From assembly GCF_036226925.1 (NCBI RefSeq), contig NZ_CP109031.1, positions 9,176,001 through 9,240,000 of the forward strand: a DNA stretch of 64,000 nt, written 5' to 3'. The translations under genes were made by a program, and so were the position numbers. Below, piece by piece: positions 43,017-51,572 of the stretch; positions within the stretch are counted from its first letter, which is position 1, and each line of letters starts with the position of its first letter. This DNA is from Streptomyces sp. NBC_00659. Lineage in GTDB: Bacteria; Actinomycetota; Actinomycetes; Streptomycetales; Streptomycetaceae. The notes beneath the pieces are model-generated. The model was not told where the DNA came from and did not search any database. It saw nothing but the letters and a program-made list of their open reading frames with translations.

Positions 43017-43727
43017 ATGAACTTCGGGGCGGGGCTTGGCGAGGGTGGCTGGGACGATGACGGAGCCCTCCGGGCTGCGCTAGGGCGTACGGCTGAAGGG
43101 CTCGGGCTTGCCCTGCCCGAGTCGGACGGGAAGTGGAGTCGCCTCGCAGAGTACGTCGACGCGAGGAGCGGTCGGCGCGTGATGGTGTATCCGCCCGGCG
43201 AGAGGCGTCGGACTTTCCAGGTGATTCTCAAGGACAACGGCACACCCTTGGCCTGTGGGTGGACCGTAGACCTGGCCGAAGTGGTCAGGGCGACGGCTGC
43301 GTGGACGGGCGGCGTGGGCCTCGAGGAGACCAAAGCGCGCGCCCCGTTCGTCCGGTTCAGGCCCTGGGCCCTCGTCCACGAGCGGGAGCCGTTCGGTGTG
43401 GTCGAGTTGACGTGGTGCGCCATGCTCGACCGCATCCACATGCCGCCGTACGACCGGCACCCGCGCCCCCACGCGGTGCTGGCGGCGGCGTACGCCCAGC
43501 CGGTGCTCCGCCAGTTGATGCCGGTCAACAGTCACTTCAACCTCTGGTTCTCCCCCAGGGTCGAGGAGTTCTGGAAGACGCGGGTCGGATACATCATCTG
43601 CCCGTACGACGAGGGGCTGTATGGGGTGCGGAACAAAGGCAGGCTGGTCGCGCGCACCGAGACGCCGGAGGAAGCCGTCGCTTTCGTGGTGGCCGCCCTC
43701 CCGAAGGGGCTCGGGCCGGCGAGCTGA
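43017..43727 (+). CDS. DUF6193 family protein (natural-product-associated)
   Basis: A protein of 236 residues. It includes ALRAALGRTAEGLGLALPESDGKWSRLAEYVDARSGRRVMVYPPGERRRTF and the C-terminal SHFNLWFSPRVEEFWKTRVGYIICPYDEGLYGVR with ETPEEAVAFVVAALP. I recognise this as DUF6193, common in Streptomyces natural-product regions though with no known reaction. The start at 43017 lies only 33 bases beyond the IS copy; if the IS removed upstream sequence, the promoter may be gone or supplied by the IS. Confidence 0.75.
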   Translation: MNFGAGLGEGGWDDDGALRAALGRTAEGLGLALPESDGKWSRLAEYVDARSGRRVMVYPPGERRRTFQVILKDNGTPLACGWTVDLAEVVRATAAWTGGVGLEETKARAPFVRFRPWALVHEREPFGVVELTWCAMLDRIHMPPYDRHPRPHAVLAAAYAQPVLRQLMPVNSHFNLWFSPRVEEFWKTRVGYIICPYDEGLYGVRNKGRLVARTETPEEAVAFVVAALPKGLGPAS

Positions 43728-43934
43728 GGCTAAAGGACCGCGGGCAGCGCGCGGGGGCTTTTGCAGCACGGGAAGTCGGGACCACCGCCCTGACATGCTG
43801 AGGGCAAGATCCTTAAGACACGCCCTAACCGCTGCAGACTCCGGGCACACGGCCTGCCAGCTCCCGACCAGGCGACGGACCGTCGGCCCGAGGCACTCCA
43901 GTAGGCTGCGTCGGCCATGGATACGCATTCCTCG

Positions 43935-44214
43935 ATGCCTGGTGGACACACACCTTGCGGACGGACCAACCCTCACGACCGCCTGCGAGATCTTCGAGGC
44001 CTGTGCGACGGCGACTGCTTCGGTGGCGCCGTAGCTCGCCCGCTGGGACACGGAGGCGGCGGCGGGTGAGACGGCCCGCCGGCACCTGGTCACCTGCGCG
44101 CAGCAATGGTGCGAGGAGCTGGAGACCGGCGATCCGCCGTTCTGGTGGTGGGACGGGGAGGAGGCCGCGGCGGCCTGGCGCGAGGTGACCGCCTGGCTCG
44201 GTGGGCGCAGTTGA
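43935..44214 (+). pseudogene. Gene remnant interrupted by a TAG stop
   Basis: One frame gives DTHLADGPTLTTACEIFEACATATASVAP, a TAG at 44032-44034, then LARWDTEAAAGETARRHLVTCAQQWCEELETGDPPFWWWDGEEAAAAWREVTAWLGGRS and TGA. Both parts look like one helical protein (Trp-rich end), so the stop is probably a mutation and the 5' end is lost. The family is not identified. The rest of the 510-base gap 43728-44237 shows nothing else. Confidence 0.45.
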
Positions 44215-44237
44215 CCACGAAGGCCGCCGCGCACCGG

Positions 44238-44837
44238 TCAGTCGCCGTCGTAGCCCGAGTCCGTGTCGGCGCTGTAGCCGGAGTCGCTCCAGTCGGTTCC
44301 ACCGGTCGTGCCGGGGGGACCGGCGGCGGACCCGGACTCCGCGGGGCTGGACAGGAAGACACCGGAGATCAGTCCGGCGACGCAGGCCAGCGTGAGGGCA
44401 ACGGCCGGGAGGAGTACGGCGGAGTACAGCGAGCCGTCCGGGTTCACGTCGAGAAACATGAGCAGCGCCAGGCCCGGGCAGAGGAAGAAGATCGACGGAA
44501 CGCAGACGATGGTCAGCGCCAGGCTCTCGTGGAGAGCGGAGAAGCCGGAGGCGTCCTCCGGCGAGGCCGTCCGGCCGGGCAGCCCGACCGGGAACAGAGC
44601 GACCGCCTGGCATGCCAGGCACGCGAGCTGGACCGTCAGGTAGTCCGCGAAGGTGAACGGACGTGTCCAGTGGTAGACCGTCGAGGCGATCGCGCAGGCC
44701 AGGGTGGACAGGTTCCCCAGGATCACCCACTTCGCACGGGACCGTACGAGATGTGAGACCGCGTCGAGCATGTCGTCCCAGTAGTACCACTCGGTGATCC
44801 GCAGCACTCTGGGGTTGTTCCTGGCCCTGTCGAACAT
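44238..44837 (-). CDS. Membrane protein of unknown function
   Basis: A protein of 199 residues from ATG 44837. A basic N-terminus (MFDRARNNPRVLRITEWYYWDDML) is followed by four hydrophobic helices, starting WVILGNLSTLACAIASTVY, and an acidic, Ser/Gly-rich tail ending SADTDSGYDGD. It resembles small actinobacterial membrane proteins without assigned function. The frame is continuous upstream with the EamA relic, but the Met and change in character mark a separate gene. Confidence 0.6.
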   Translation of the reverse strand: MFDRARNNPRVLRITEWYYWDDMLDAVSHLVRSRAKWVILGNLSTLACAIASTVYHWTRPFTFADYLTVQLACLACQAVALFPVGLPGRTASPEDASGFSALHESLALTIVCVPSIFFLCPGLALLMFLDVNPDGSLYSAVLLPAVALTLACVAGLISGVFLSSPAESGSAAGPPGTTGGTDWSDSGYSADTDSGYDGD

Positions 44838-44929
44838 GCGAAGTCCCCCTGTAAGCCGGTACCGCCCCTGATGTGCATCATGCCCACGACAGGACGTCCG
44901 TAAAGGAGAAGAGACGGGCGGCGGACCGT

Positions 44930-45311
44930 GGAGGAGAAGGATGCGCGGCGGAGAGGTGTCCCGTCTTCCCGGCCCGATTAGCACACTCGCCACCGCCGCC
45001 CCGCAGAGGCCCACCGTGCGGGCGTGGCCGAGGCGTTCGTGGAGCAGGAGGAGGCAGAGGAGGACGGGGATGGCCGGGTAGAGGGAGACGAGGACGACCG
45101 CCACGGTGAGGAGTTGTTCGCGGGTGGCGAGGAGGTAGCAGATCAGGTCGAGTGCGGCGCCCGCGCCGGAGAGGGTCGCGCCGGCGAGGAGGCGGGGCGG
45201 CATCCGGTGGACCGGGGGACTGGACACGGCGAGCGGGAGGACGGTCAGGAGCGCGGCGGCCCGGCCCGCCGCCACCGCCCAGAGGCCGCTCGACGCGCCG
45301 GCCTGGGCTAG
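44930..45311 (-). pseudogene. C-terminal half of an EamA/DMT transporter, cut by IS copy 2
   Basis: On the minus strand from about 45311 the frame reads SSGLWAVAAGRAAALLTVLPLAVSSPP, ATLSGAGAALDLICYLLATREQLLTVAVVLVSLYPAIPVLLCLLLLHERLG and VGLCGAAVASVLIG, which are helices 6-10 of an EamA-type drug/metabolite transporter. The IS5-type copy 2 begins directly upstream and no N-terminal half is found beyond it at 46.2 kb. The usual stop is also lost, so the frame runs on to the next gene. Non-functional. Confidence 0.75.
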
Positions 45312-45326
45312 GCCGCTTCTTCTGGA

Positions 45327-46168
45327 TCACCCTGCTGACCAGATGAAGATGGCTGCGACGTGGAGTGCGGCGAGGTAGATGGTGGCGGTTTTGTCGTAGC
45401 GGGTAGCCAGGCCGCGCCATTGCTTGATCTTGTTGATGCATCGCTCGACGGTGTTTCGCTGCTTGTAGGAGGCGCGGTCGAAGGCCGGAGGCCGTCCGCC
45501 GCGGTTGCCGAGCCGCTTGTGGTTCGCGGCTTGGTCGGCTGGCTGCGGGATCACCGCCCGGATCCCGCGGCGACGCAGATGGGTGCGGATCGCGCGGGAC
45601 GAGTACGCCTTGTCGGCCAGGATCACGTCCGGTGTCGTTCGTGGTCTGCCGAGTGGTCTGGGCACCCGGATGCCAGCCATGACGTGCTCAAACGCGGGTG
45701 CGTCACCGGACTGGCCCGGGGTGAGGACGAAAGCCAAGGGCCGGCAGCGGCTGTCGGCGGCGAGGTGGATCTTGGTGGTCAGGCCGCCGCGCGAGCGTCC
45801 GAGGGCATGGTGGTCAGGCTCGCCGGCCGGGGCCCCTTTTGGCGGGCCCAGGCCGCGTGCTGGTGGGCGCGGACGACGGTGGAGTCGACGGCGACGACCC
45901 AGTCGAGGTCGCCGTCAGTGTCGGCCTGGGCGAGCAGGGTGGTGAACACCTTCTCCCAGGTTCCGTCGGCGGCCCACTTCCGCAGCCGGTTGTAGACGCC
46001 CTTCCACGAACCGAAGCGTTTGGGAAGGTCTATCCACGGGCTCCCGGTGCGGTACTTGAATGCGATCGCGTCGATCACCTGCCGGTGATCACGACACCGC
46101 CCACCCCCCGAGGTGTCCGGTCCGGTAGCAACGGCTCGATGCGTGCCCACTGGGCGTCAGTCAACGAC
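45327..46168 (-). pseudogene. IS5-type (IS427 group) transposase, copy 2, frameshifted
   Basis: From GTG 46168 the frame reads SLTDAQWARIEPLLPDRTPRG, then shifts near 46110 to CRDHRQVIDAIAFKYRTGSPWIDLPKRFGSWKGVYNRLRKWAADGTWEKVF, VAVDSTVVRAHQHAAWARQKG, and slips near 45840 to LAFVLTPGQSGDAPAFEHV and DVILADKAYSSRAIRTHLRRRGIRAV ... AALHVAAIFIWSAG. The second change is the probable programmed site; the first looks like a lost base. The DDE residues (VDST, ADKAYS, ERCINK) are present in separate frames. Element about 45312-46199. Confidence 0.8.
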
Positions 46169-46207
46169 ACACCCGGACCAACGATCAGACGATCGGAAGG
46201 CTACTGC

Positions 46208-46456
46208 TCAACTGCCTTGGCGCTGTTCACGCTCTCGAAGCCGTCGCACATGCCTGGCGTACTGCCCGGCCCGCGACCTCTGAGCGCGATCGATCGAAAG
46301 CACTTGGGGATCCGCCGCGCGCTCGTACAACTCGACTTCGAAGGGGTCCGCGTCCACCTCGACAAGCCGTGCCAGCGCGTCCCGATCCTGCTCAGCCGTC
46401 GGACGCACGCGAACCTCGTCCCTCCGCACCTGACCGCTCGCTTCGGCTTCGTCCAC
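46208..46456 (-). CDS. Small basic/acidic protein of unknown function
   Basis: 82 codons starting GTG GAC GAA, rich in Arg, Glu and Asp, with EVDADPFEVELYERAADPQVLSIDRAQRSRAGQYARHVRRLRERE. Coding-like codon use, but no known domain and only GCGAGG near the start. It ends ten bases before the IS copy 2 end and could be truncated. From 46457 to 46805 I see no gene; that stretch appears empty. Confidence 0.35.
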   Translation of the reverse strand: MDEAEASGQVRRDEVRVRPTAEQDRDALARLVEVDADPFEVELYERAADPQVLSIDRAQRSRAGQYARHVRRLREREQRQGS

Positions 46457-46805
46457 CTCGCCAATATATGTGCGGGCAGGCGGCGAACGGGCTCCTCCGA
46501 ACCAAGATCCGAAAGAGACGGCCTAGTCGAAGCCGGCGGGTCGCCGCCCTTGCTGCCGCGAGCGATTCGGTCGGCCGACTCGTTCTTCGGCTCCGCCTCT
46601 GGTCCGTCACCACGGAGGCGACGGACCAGACGGCGGAGCCCACGACGACATAAGTCGCGTGGAGCCGACGTGACTTCGGTGTGACGCCACCGGTGCACTG
46701 CAGTCCCTCGGCACTACGATCTCTGGCGGTCGCAGCGACCTTCCTGCTGCTGATATGCCGACCTCGGCATACGGACGGTGGGGGCCCGGCCGCCGGGCGG
46801 TGACA

Positions 46806-47558
46806 TCAAGAACCGATCGTGTCCGGGTCCTCGGTGGTGTCCGCAAGCAGTCGGGCCATCAAGGCTTGGCCTTCCTGCCTCACCAGATCATCGGGGCCGT
46901 AGGAGCGCTTCGGCCAGTACGCCCGCCCGTCAATCCACGGGACGCCCATCGGCAATCCGTCCGTTCGGCCACGGAGTTCGAGCTCGCCGACGGGCTCCAC
47001 AGGCAGGTCGGCCGGGAGCTTGCCCGCCCCCAGGAACCGACGCCAGGTTTGAGGCAGGGGCCTGAGTTCCAGCACCCCATCGGGTCGGACGTCGTCGCCC
47101 CCGGCGGCCGGAAACAGCACCAGCAGGGCGACCCCGCCCCAGGGCGGGTCGTACAGCAGGGCATACCGCTTGGGCACGGGGCCGGGCGCGCAGGCGGCAT
47201 GGGCCAAGGTCCTGGCCGTCGCCCCACCGGATCCACGGAGTTGGTAGGCCCCGAAAAGCGCCATGCCGACCGATACCACGAGCGGGAACCAGGCATCGGG
47301 CAGTATCGACGGGCCGCCCAGCCAGCAGATCGCCAGCAGAAGGAGCGTGAAGACCAGCGCCGTGGCCAGGGTGGACACACCTGAGATGATCCGCAGCGTC
47401 CGCACCCGCCACCACCGCACCCTGCGAATGTCCGCCTTGCGATGGCTGCGTGCCGTGGGCCTGGTCAGCGCCGCCTGGCGCCGCGCCTCGGCCATCAGCA
47501 TCGCGTACGTGGGTGCGCCGGATCTCGGCGTCGTGCTTGCTCCATCGTCGTGCGACAT
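46806..47558 (-). CDS. Membrane-bound protein of unknown function
   Basis: A protein of 250 residues with start at 47558, preceded by GGAGGAGAGG. A basic N-terminal 65 residues lead to two membrane helices (ISGVSTLATALVFTLLLLAICWLGG and PDAWFPLVVSVGMALFGAYQL) and a long cytoplasmic C-terminal domain (PKRYALLYDPPWGGVALLVLFPAAGGDD ...). I recognise the general layout from Streptomyces but not the function. Transcribed away from the next gene. Confidence 0.65.
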   Translation of the reverse strand: MSHDDGASTTPRSGAPTYAMLMAEARRQAALTRPTARSHRKADIRRVRWWRVRTLRIISGVSTLATALVFTLLLLAICWLGGPSILPDAWFPLVVSVGMALFGAYQLRGSGGATARTLAHAACAPGPVPKRYALLYDPPWGGVALLVLFPAAGGDDVRPDGVLELRPLPQTWRRFLGAGKLPADLPVEPVGELELRGRTDGLPMGVPWIDGRAYWPKRSYGPDDLVRQEGQALMARLLADTTEDPDTIGS

Positions 47559-47757
47559 CGGGCCCCTCTCCTCCGCGGGCATCCCCCGCGCCCCAAATGG
47601 CTGTAACGGGCACCGACTTTAGGCCCTCAAAGGTTTCGCAGGCGCACCGGGCCCGGCTCGGAGGACGAGCACCTCACGCTCCGCGGCGGGCAGTTCGCCA
47701 AGTGCGTGATGTCAGCGCCGAAATCGCTGAACTCGCCCGCGACGTAGGCTTTGGACC

Positions 47758-48195
47758 ATGTGGAGAGAGACGGCGGCGCAGAGCTTTCCCGGTGTGGGCC
47801 TGCGGGAGGCGGTTCAGGAGTCCGCTCTCGCCGAGGCGCAGGAGCGGCTCGGGCGGACACTGCCGGCCGAACTGCGGGCGCTGCTCCTCGAAAGCGACGG
47901 GGTGACCGGACACACCGACACGGACGCTGTCTGGCCGCTGGACCGGATCGTCGAGCAGAACCTTCTCTTCTGGTCGGATGAAACGTTCGCCCAGCTGTAC
48001 ATGCCCTTCGACGCTCTGCTCTTCTTCGGGGACAACGGGGGCGGCGACCAGTTCGCCTTCGTGCAAAGGCCCGACCGTCCCGACATCTTCGTCTGGGAGC
48101 ACGAGAGCGACAGCCGCCGCTGGGTCGCCGGCGGCCTGCGGGACTACCTCGGCCGCGCGCTGAGCACCGGCGGAGACGACTGGTATCGGTCCTGA
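47758..48195 (+). CDS. SMI1/KNR4 (SUKH) family protein
   Basis: A protein of 145 residues. ESALAEAQERLGRTLPAELRALLLESDGVTG is the SUKH start, with MPFDALLFFGDNGGGDQFAFVQ and IFVWEHESDSRRWVAGGLRDYL following, the SMI1/KNR4 beta pattern. It is the third SUKH protein in this window and again lacks an adjacent toxin. It may be an orphan immunity protein. Confidence 0.87.
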   Translation: MWRETAAQSFPGVGLREAVQESALAEAQERLGRTLPAELRALLLESDGVTGHTDTDAVWPLDRIVEQNLLFWSDETFAQLYMPFDALLFFGDNGGGDQFAFVQRPDRPDIFVWEHESDSRRWVAGGLRDYLGRALSTGGDDWYRS

Positions 48196-48368
48196 CATCC
48201 GCCACTTCCTCAGAAGGCCCCATAGCCATCGAGGTGGCCTATCGTGCGTGCCTGTTTCGCGAGAGGGTGTCGGGCCCGAGCGGGAACAGAGAACCAGCGC
48301 CTGCGGTGCTCGGGTTGGGCTGACAGGGAGGAAGACCGATGGGGGACTTGTTCAGCGGCGGAATCGCC

Positions 48369-48734
48369 CTAATCGGTCGCCTTGTAGCCAGGGAGTGAGG
48401 GCCACCGGACGGTCAGAACCACGGACTCTTCCTCCGCGAACCAGGAGTGGTCAACGCCCCGGCCCCACACGACGTAGTCCCCCTGCTGGGCCAAGAGAAC
48501 GCTGCGTCCGGGCAGTTCCACCCGGAAGCGCCCGCTGATGAGGACCAGCAGGGCGGTGCGCCCTTCGCCCGTCACCCACTGAGCCCGCTCATCGCCCTGC
48601 GGGTGGACGCCCCATTTGATCTCCACCGCCTCGCTGTGCCGAGGATCGGAGACGTCCTTGAAGTGCCCCAGCAGCCACCCCCGGTCCAGTGCCGCATCCC
48701 TGCCGGCATTGCCCACATACACGCTGTCGTTCAT
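48369..48734 (-). CDS. Cupin-like protein
   Basis: A protein of 121 residues. GRTALLVLISGRFRVELPGRSVLLAQQGDYVVWGRGVDHSWFAEEESVVLTVRWP shows the two beta-barrel cupin motifs with the G(X)5...P...G-like spacing (GRSVLLAQQGDYVVW then DHSW). Only one His (GVDHSW) is evident as a metal ligand, so it may be a non-catalytic binder. N-terminal FKDVSDPRHSEAVEIKWG is unlike the rest. Confidence 0.7.
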   Translation of the reverse strand: MNDSVYVGNAGRDAALDRGWLLGHFKDVSDPRHSEAVEIKWGVHPQGDERAQWVTGEGRTALLVLISGRFRVELPGRSVLLAQQGDYVVWGRGVDHSWFAEEESVVLTVRWPSLPGYKATD

Positions 48735-48779
48735 GGCTCGGAAGGTAGCAGCCGACCACGTCGGCCCTCACAGGAGCAA

Positions 48780-49223
48780 CTACAGCCACTTTCGCATCAA
48801 TCCTGGCGCCCTGCCCGCTGCGCCTACGGGAGGGTCGCTGGACTGGGGCTGGTGTCCGGTCGAGGGTGGCAAGAGTTCGCGGTTCTGTTGCCCGGTGTAG
48901 CCGATCACGGCTGCGCCATAGTTGCGGTGCGGTTCGGCGGGGTGGTCGAGCTTGATCCACAATGCGTTCCTGCCCGTGACCGGATCGACCTGGACCAGCG
49001 GGCACTGTGCAGCATCCGCACCCCGGGGCGGGTGCGCGCAGAGAGTTCCGCATCGCGCGCAGGTATGGGCAAGTCCTCGTGGGAGGGCATGCAGCCGTTG
49101 GCCATGGCCGGCCTGCCGTGTATGCCGGTTCAGTTCCTGAAGGGTGTCGTCGTTGCGCTGCTCAGGACATTTGTGGGGCTCCTTGTGTGACACCTGTACT
49201 GCGGTATTTGTGCCTCTTGACAC
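48780..49223 (-). CDS. Doubtful ORF with Cys-rich segment
   Basis: A minus-strand frame of 147 codons with HTCARCGTLCAHPPRG and a following CPLVQVDPVTGRNALWIKLDHPAEPHRNYGAAV. The middle looks protein-like, with CxxC suggesting a zinc ribbon, but both ends are unconvincing and no ribosome site supports the start. It may be a fragment or a spurious frame. The whole gap 48735-49258 has nothing firmer. Confidence 0.25.
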   Translation of the reverse strand: MSRGTNTAVQVSHKEPHKCPEQRNDDTLQELNRHTRQAGHGQRLHALPRGLAHTCARCGTLCAHPPRGADAAQCPLVQVDPVTGRNALWIKLDHPAEPHRNYGAAVIGYTGQQNRELLPPSTGHQPQSSDPPVGAAGRAPGLMRKWL

Positions 49224-49258
49224 TGCACCACGCCTGTCGACCTCCGTAGGCTTACGGC

Positions 49259-49483
49259 ATGTTCACATCTCACCGACCAGGACCGGACGACGCTTGGGAA
49301 GGCATCGTTGAGGACAAGTCGCGGGGCATGCTCGACGGCGCGAACATGTACCACTTCGTCAAGGTGAGGCGTGTGGACGGCCAGTTCATGAAGGTGCGCA
49401 TCGACCGTCGGCTGTGGAAGTCGATCGGGGTCGGCGATCGCATCGTGAAGGAGCCGGGAAGCGGCCCGGTCAAGGTCGCTTAA
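49259..49483 (+). CDS. DUF7489 small protein
   Basis: A protein of 74 residues, DAWEGIVEDKSRGMLDGANMYHFVKVRRVDGQFMKVRIDRRLWKSIGVGDRIVKEPGSGPVKV. A small beta barrel with a charged surface is likely; I recall this pattern as DUF7489, common in Streptomyces and of unknown role. From 49484 to 49710 no gene is seen; that stretch includes a small stem (gccgg / ccggc) and seven T at about 49560-49566, a possible terminator. Confidence 0.65.
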   Translation: MFTSHRPGPDDAWEGIVEDKSRGMLDGANMYHFVKVRRVDGQFMKVRIDRRLWKSIGVGDRIVKEPGSGPVKVA

Positions 49484-49710
49484 CCCCGCGAGGCCGGCAG
49501 CGAGTACGAACTTGCCCCTGAAGGAGGTGACTTCGGGCGCCGGATCGCCGGCACCGACGTTTTTTTGAGGATGCCTGCGAGGGTGACGATCGCCGATTGC
49601 TTGCTCTCGGCTGACGTGTCGCGTCGCGTCCCCAGAAGAGGGCGATGGTGTGGCGGATCCGGGTAGTGATGTTCGGGGCGCTGTCACTGAGGGCGCGGTG
49701 CGCAAGCGCG

Positions 49711-50123
49711 CCACCTGATAGTCGACCTGCACGGAACCCCGCTCGCCGTCACCCTCACCGGCGGCAACCGCCACGACGTCACCCAGCTCCTGCCGTTGCT
49801 CGACGCGGTCCCGCCGATCCGGGGGGCTGCGAGGACGGCCTCGCCGCAAGCCGCGGCATCTGTATGCCGACCGGGGCTACGACTTCGACAAGTACCGTCG
49901 CCTGCTGTGGAAGCGCGGCATCAAACCGATGATCGCCCGACGTGGCGTGGCCCACGGCTCGGGGCTCGGCAAGGTCCGTTGGGTGGTGGAGCGGGCCTTC
50001 GCTTGGCTGCACCAGTTCAAACGGCTCCGGATCCGCTACGAACGACGCGCCGACCTCCATCAGGGCCTGCTCGAACTGGCCTGCAGCCTCATCTGCCTCC
50101 GTCGCCTGCGCACCGTACGGTGA
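49711..50123 (+). pseudogene. IS5-type transposase C-terminal remnant
   Basis: From 49711 HLIVDLHGTPLAVTLTGGNRHDVTQLLPLLDAVPPIRG is the middle of an IS5-type DDE transposase. An extra G near 49822 shifts to RPRRKPRHLYADRGYDFDKYRRLLWKRGIKPMIARRGVAHGSGLGKVRWVVERAFAWLHQFKRLRIRYERR. The first third of the enzyme is missing. The Asp of ADRGYD and Glu of VERAF of the DDE site survive. It ends convergent with the CehA-like gene. Confidence 0.8.
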
Positions 50124-50132
50124 AACGAGCGG

Positions 50133-51122
50133 TCAGGTGAGGACGATCGGATTGGTGAGTGCGGCGACGTGCCCGTTGGGATGGCGGACCTCGATGCGGA
50201 CGAACGCTGAGTCCTCCGCCGTCGTGTCCCACTGCACCACACCTGCCCCGTCGCCGGGGAGAGACGCCCGGTGAACCTTCCCTCGATCGGTGTGGAAGCT
50301 GACGGTCCCCACCGGCACACCTCGTACTGCCGCCTGCACTTCGACCTGCCCACCATGAGTTGTGAGCTGTTCTCCCACCCCGGCAGCGCGACCATCGGCA
50401 TTGGCGGTGAACGACACGTCCACGTCCGCCGACTCGGCGATCCAGCTGCGGCCAGCACGGATTCCGGCCAGGACCGCCTCGGTGCTCAGCTCCTCGGCGA
50501 AGACCACGGTGTGAGGGATGCCGATCTGCCCCTCCAAGTGGGTGTCGCTGTTGCCCATCGCCGGCCGCCACGAGCCCGTGTGGATGTCCGCTGCGAGGCT
50601 CCGCCCCCACTCCGCCAGGGCGGTCTCGTTGTCAGCGTTCCAGGGTCGGTCCGAAGTCCACAGCCCGTTCCAGACCTCCACCACGTCGAAGCCCCGGAAG
50701 GGGAACATGAAGTCGCCCGACGGATAGGGCGCATGCGGGTGTGCGGCCACGCACAGGCCCCCCACTCGATGGACCTGATCCAGGCACTGATCGATCAGCC
50801 CGTCCCTGACCTGGTGGTTCCAGTCGACGACCTCGCCGGGGTTGATGCCGAGCGCGAGCCAGTGCCCGGTCTTCGTGGTCACTTCCTCACCGAGAACGAT
50901 CAAGAAGTCATCGGCAGCCAGATGCCCCCATGCACCGGGTTCCGCAGCTGAGTTGTGCTCCGTTGTCGCCATGAAGTCGAGCCCGGCAGCGCGCGCCCGA
51001 ACGGCCAACTCTTCAGGAGTGAGTTCCCCGTCCGAGTCGACGGAGTGGACATGGCAATCCCCGCGGTACCAGGCCGCCCCACGTCCGACCGCCCGCGCCG
51101 GCGGGAAACTCAAAATCGACAA
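50133..51122 (-). CDS. CehA/McbA-type metallohydrolase (PHP domain)
   Basis: A protein of 329 residues from TTG 51122, where GGGAGGGGAG lies four bases upstream; a longer TTG start at 51161 is open too. The PHP metal site is WYRGDCHVHSVDSDG, later TTEHNSA, GEEVTTKTGHWLALG, AAHPHAPYP and MGNSDTHLEG. CehA and McbA hydrolyse carbamates and esters; typical members are longer with an N-terminal domain and signal peptide, both lacking here. It may be a cytoplasmic short form or N-terminally clipped. Confidence 0.82.
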   Translation of the reverse strand: MSILSFPPARAVGRGAAWYRGDCHVHSVDSDGELTPEELAVRARAAGLDFMATTEHNSAAEPGAWGHLAADDFLIVLGEEVTTKTGHWLALGINPGEVVDWNHQVRDGLIDQCLDQVHRVGGLCVAAHPHAPYPSGDFMFPFRGFDVVEVWNGLWTSDRPWNADNETALAEWGRSLAADIHTGSWRPAMGNSDTHLEGQIGIPHTVVFAEELSTEAVLAGIRAGRSWIAESADVDVSFTANADGRAAGVGEQLTTHGGQVEVQAAVRGVPVGTVSFHTDRGKVHRASLPGDGAGVVQWDTTAEDSAFVRIEVRHPNGHVAALTNPIVLT

Positions 51123-51239
51123 GGTTCTCCCCTCCCAAAGTACTGTCGAGCCAACGCGCAAGCAGAGCTACCGGTTCCGTCGCGTGACTGAGCGCCGTCT
51201 CAGCCGAGAGGTCAGATCAAGATCTCATTCTGAAACGAT

Positions 51240-51572
51240 CAGTTAGTGATCAAGTGGTTTGGCAATGTCAGTGAGAACTGACAACGCTCAGGGCCTGACG
51301 GTTCCGCAGCACTGTGGGTGTTCTGAGGTGACCTTGGTGGCGTGAGGTGTCCTACCTTCTAGGCGGGTTGATCGGGCCATTCGTAGGGTCCTGTCGCCTG
51401 GGGGTTCTGGGAGGGGCTACTGAGGTGTCGCCGCTCGTGGCTGAACAGACTTGGCCGCCTGGGACCCCACCGACGACCGGGCCGCTCATTGAGAGTTGCG
51501 AGTAGATCGCTGAGTAGGACAACGCCGGTGAGGTCGTCTGTAGAGAATCAGTACGACTGACTCGGGATGAAG
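51240..51572 (+). other. Noncoding left end of IS110-type remnant (bridge-RNA candidate)
   Basis: Some 330 bases without a gene precede the IS110-type transposase start. In IS110 group elements the region between the left end and the transposase encodes a structured bridge RNA. Here it is GC-rich with repeated G-runs (ggggttctgggaggggctact) that could pair. The exact left end is not located. This is inference from family structure. Confidence 0.35.

Noticed and set aside
45839..46684. Plus-strand frame of 281 codons
   Set aside because: It is antisense to the IS5-type transposase for half its length and its remainder is unstructured.
48340..48399. Nineteen-codon frame MGDLFSGGIALIGRLVARE
   Set aside because: Too short, overlaps the 3' end of the cupin gene and has no independent support.
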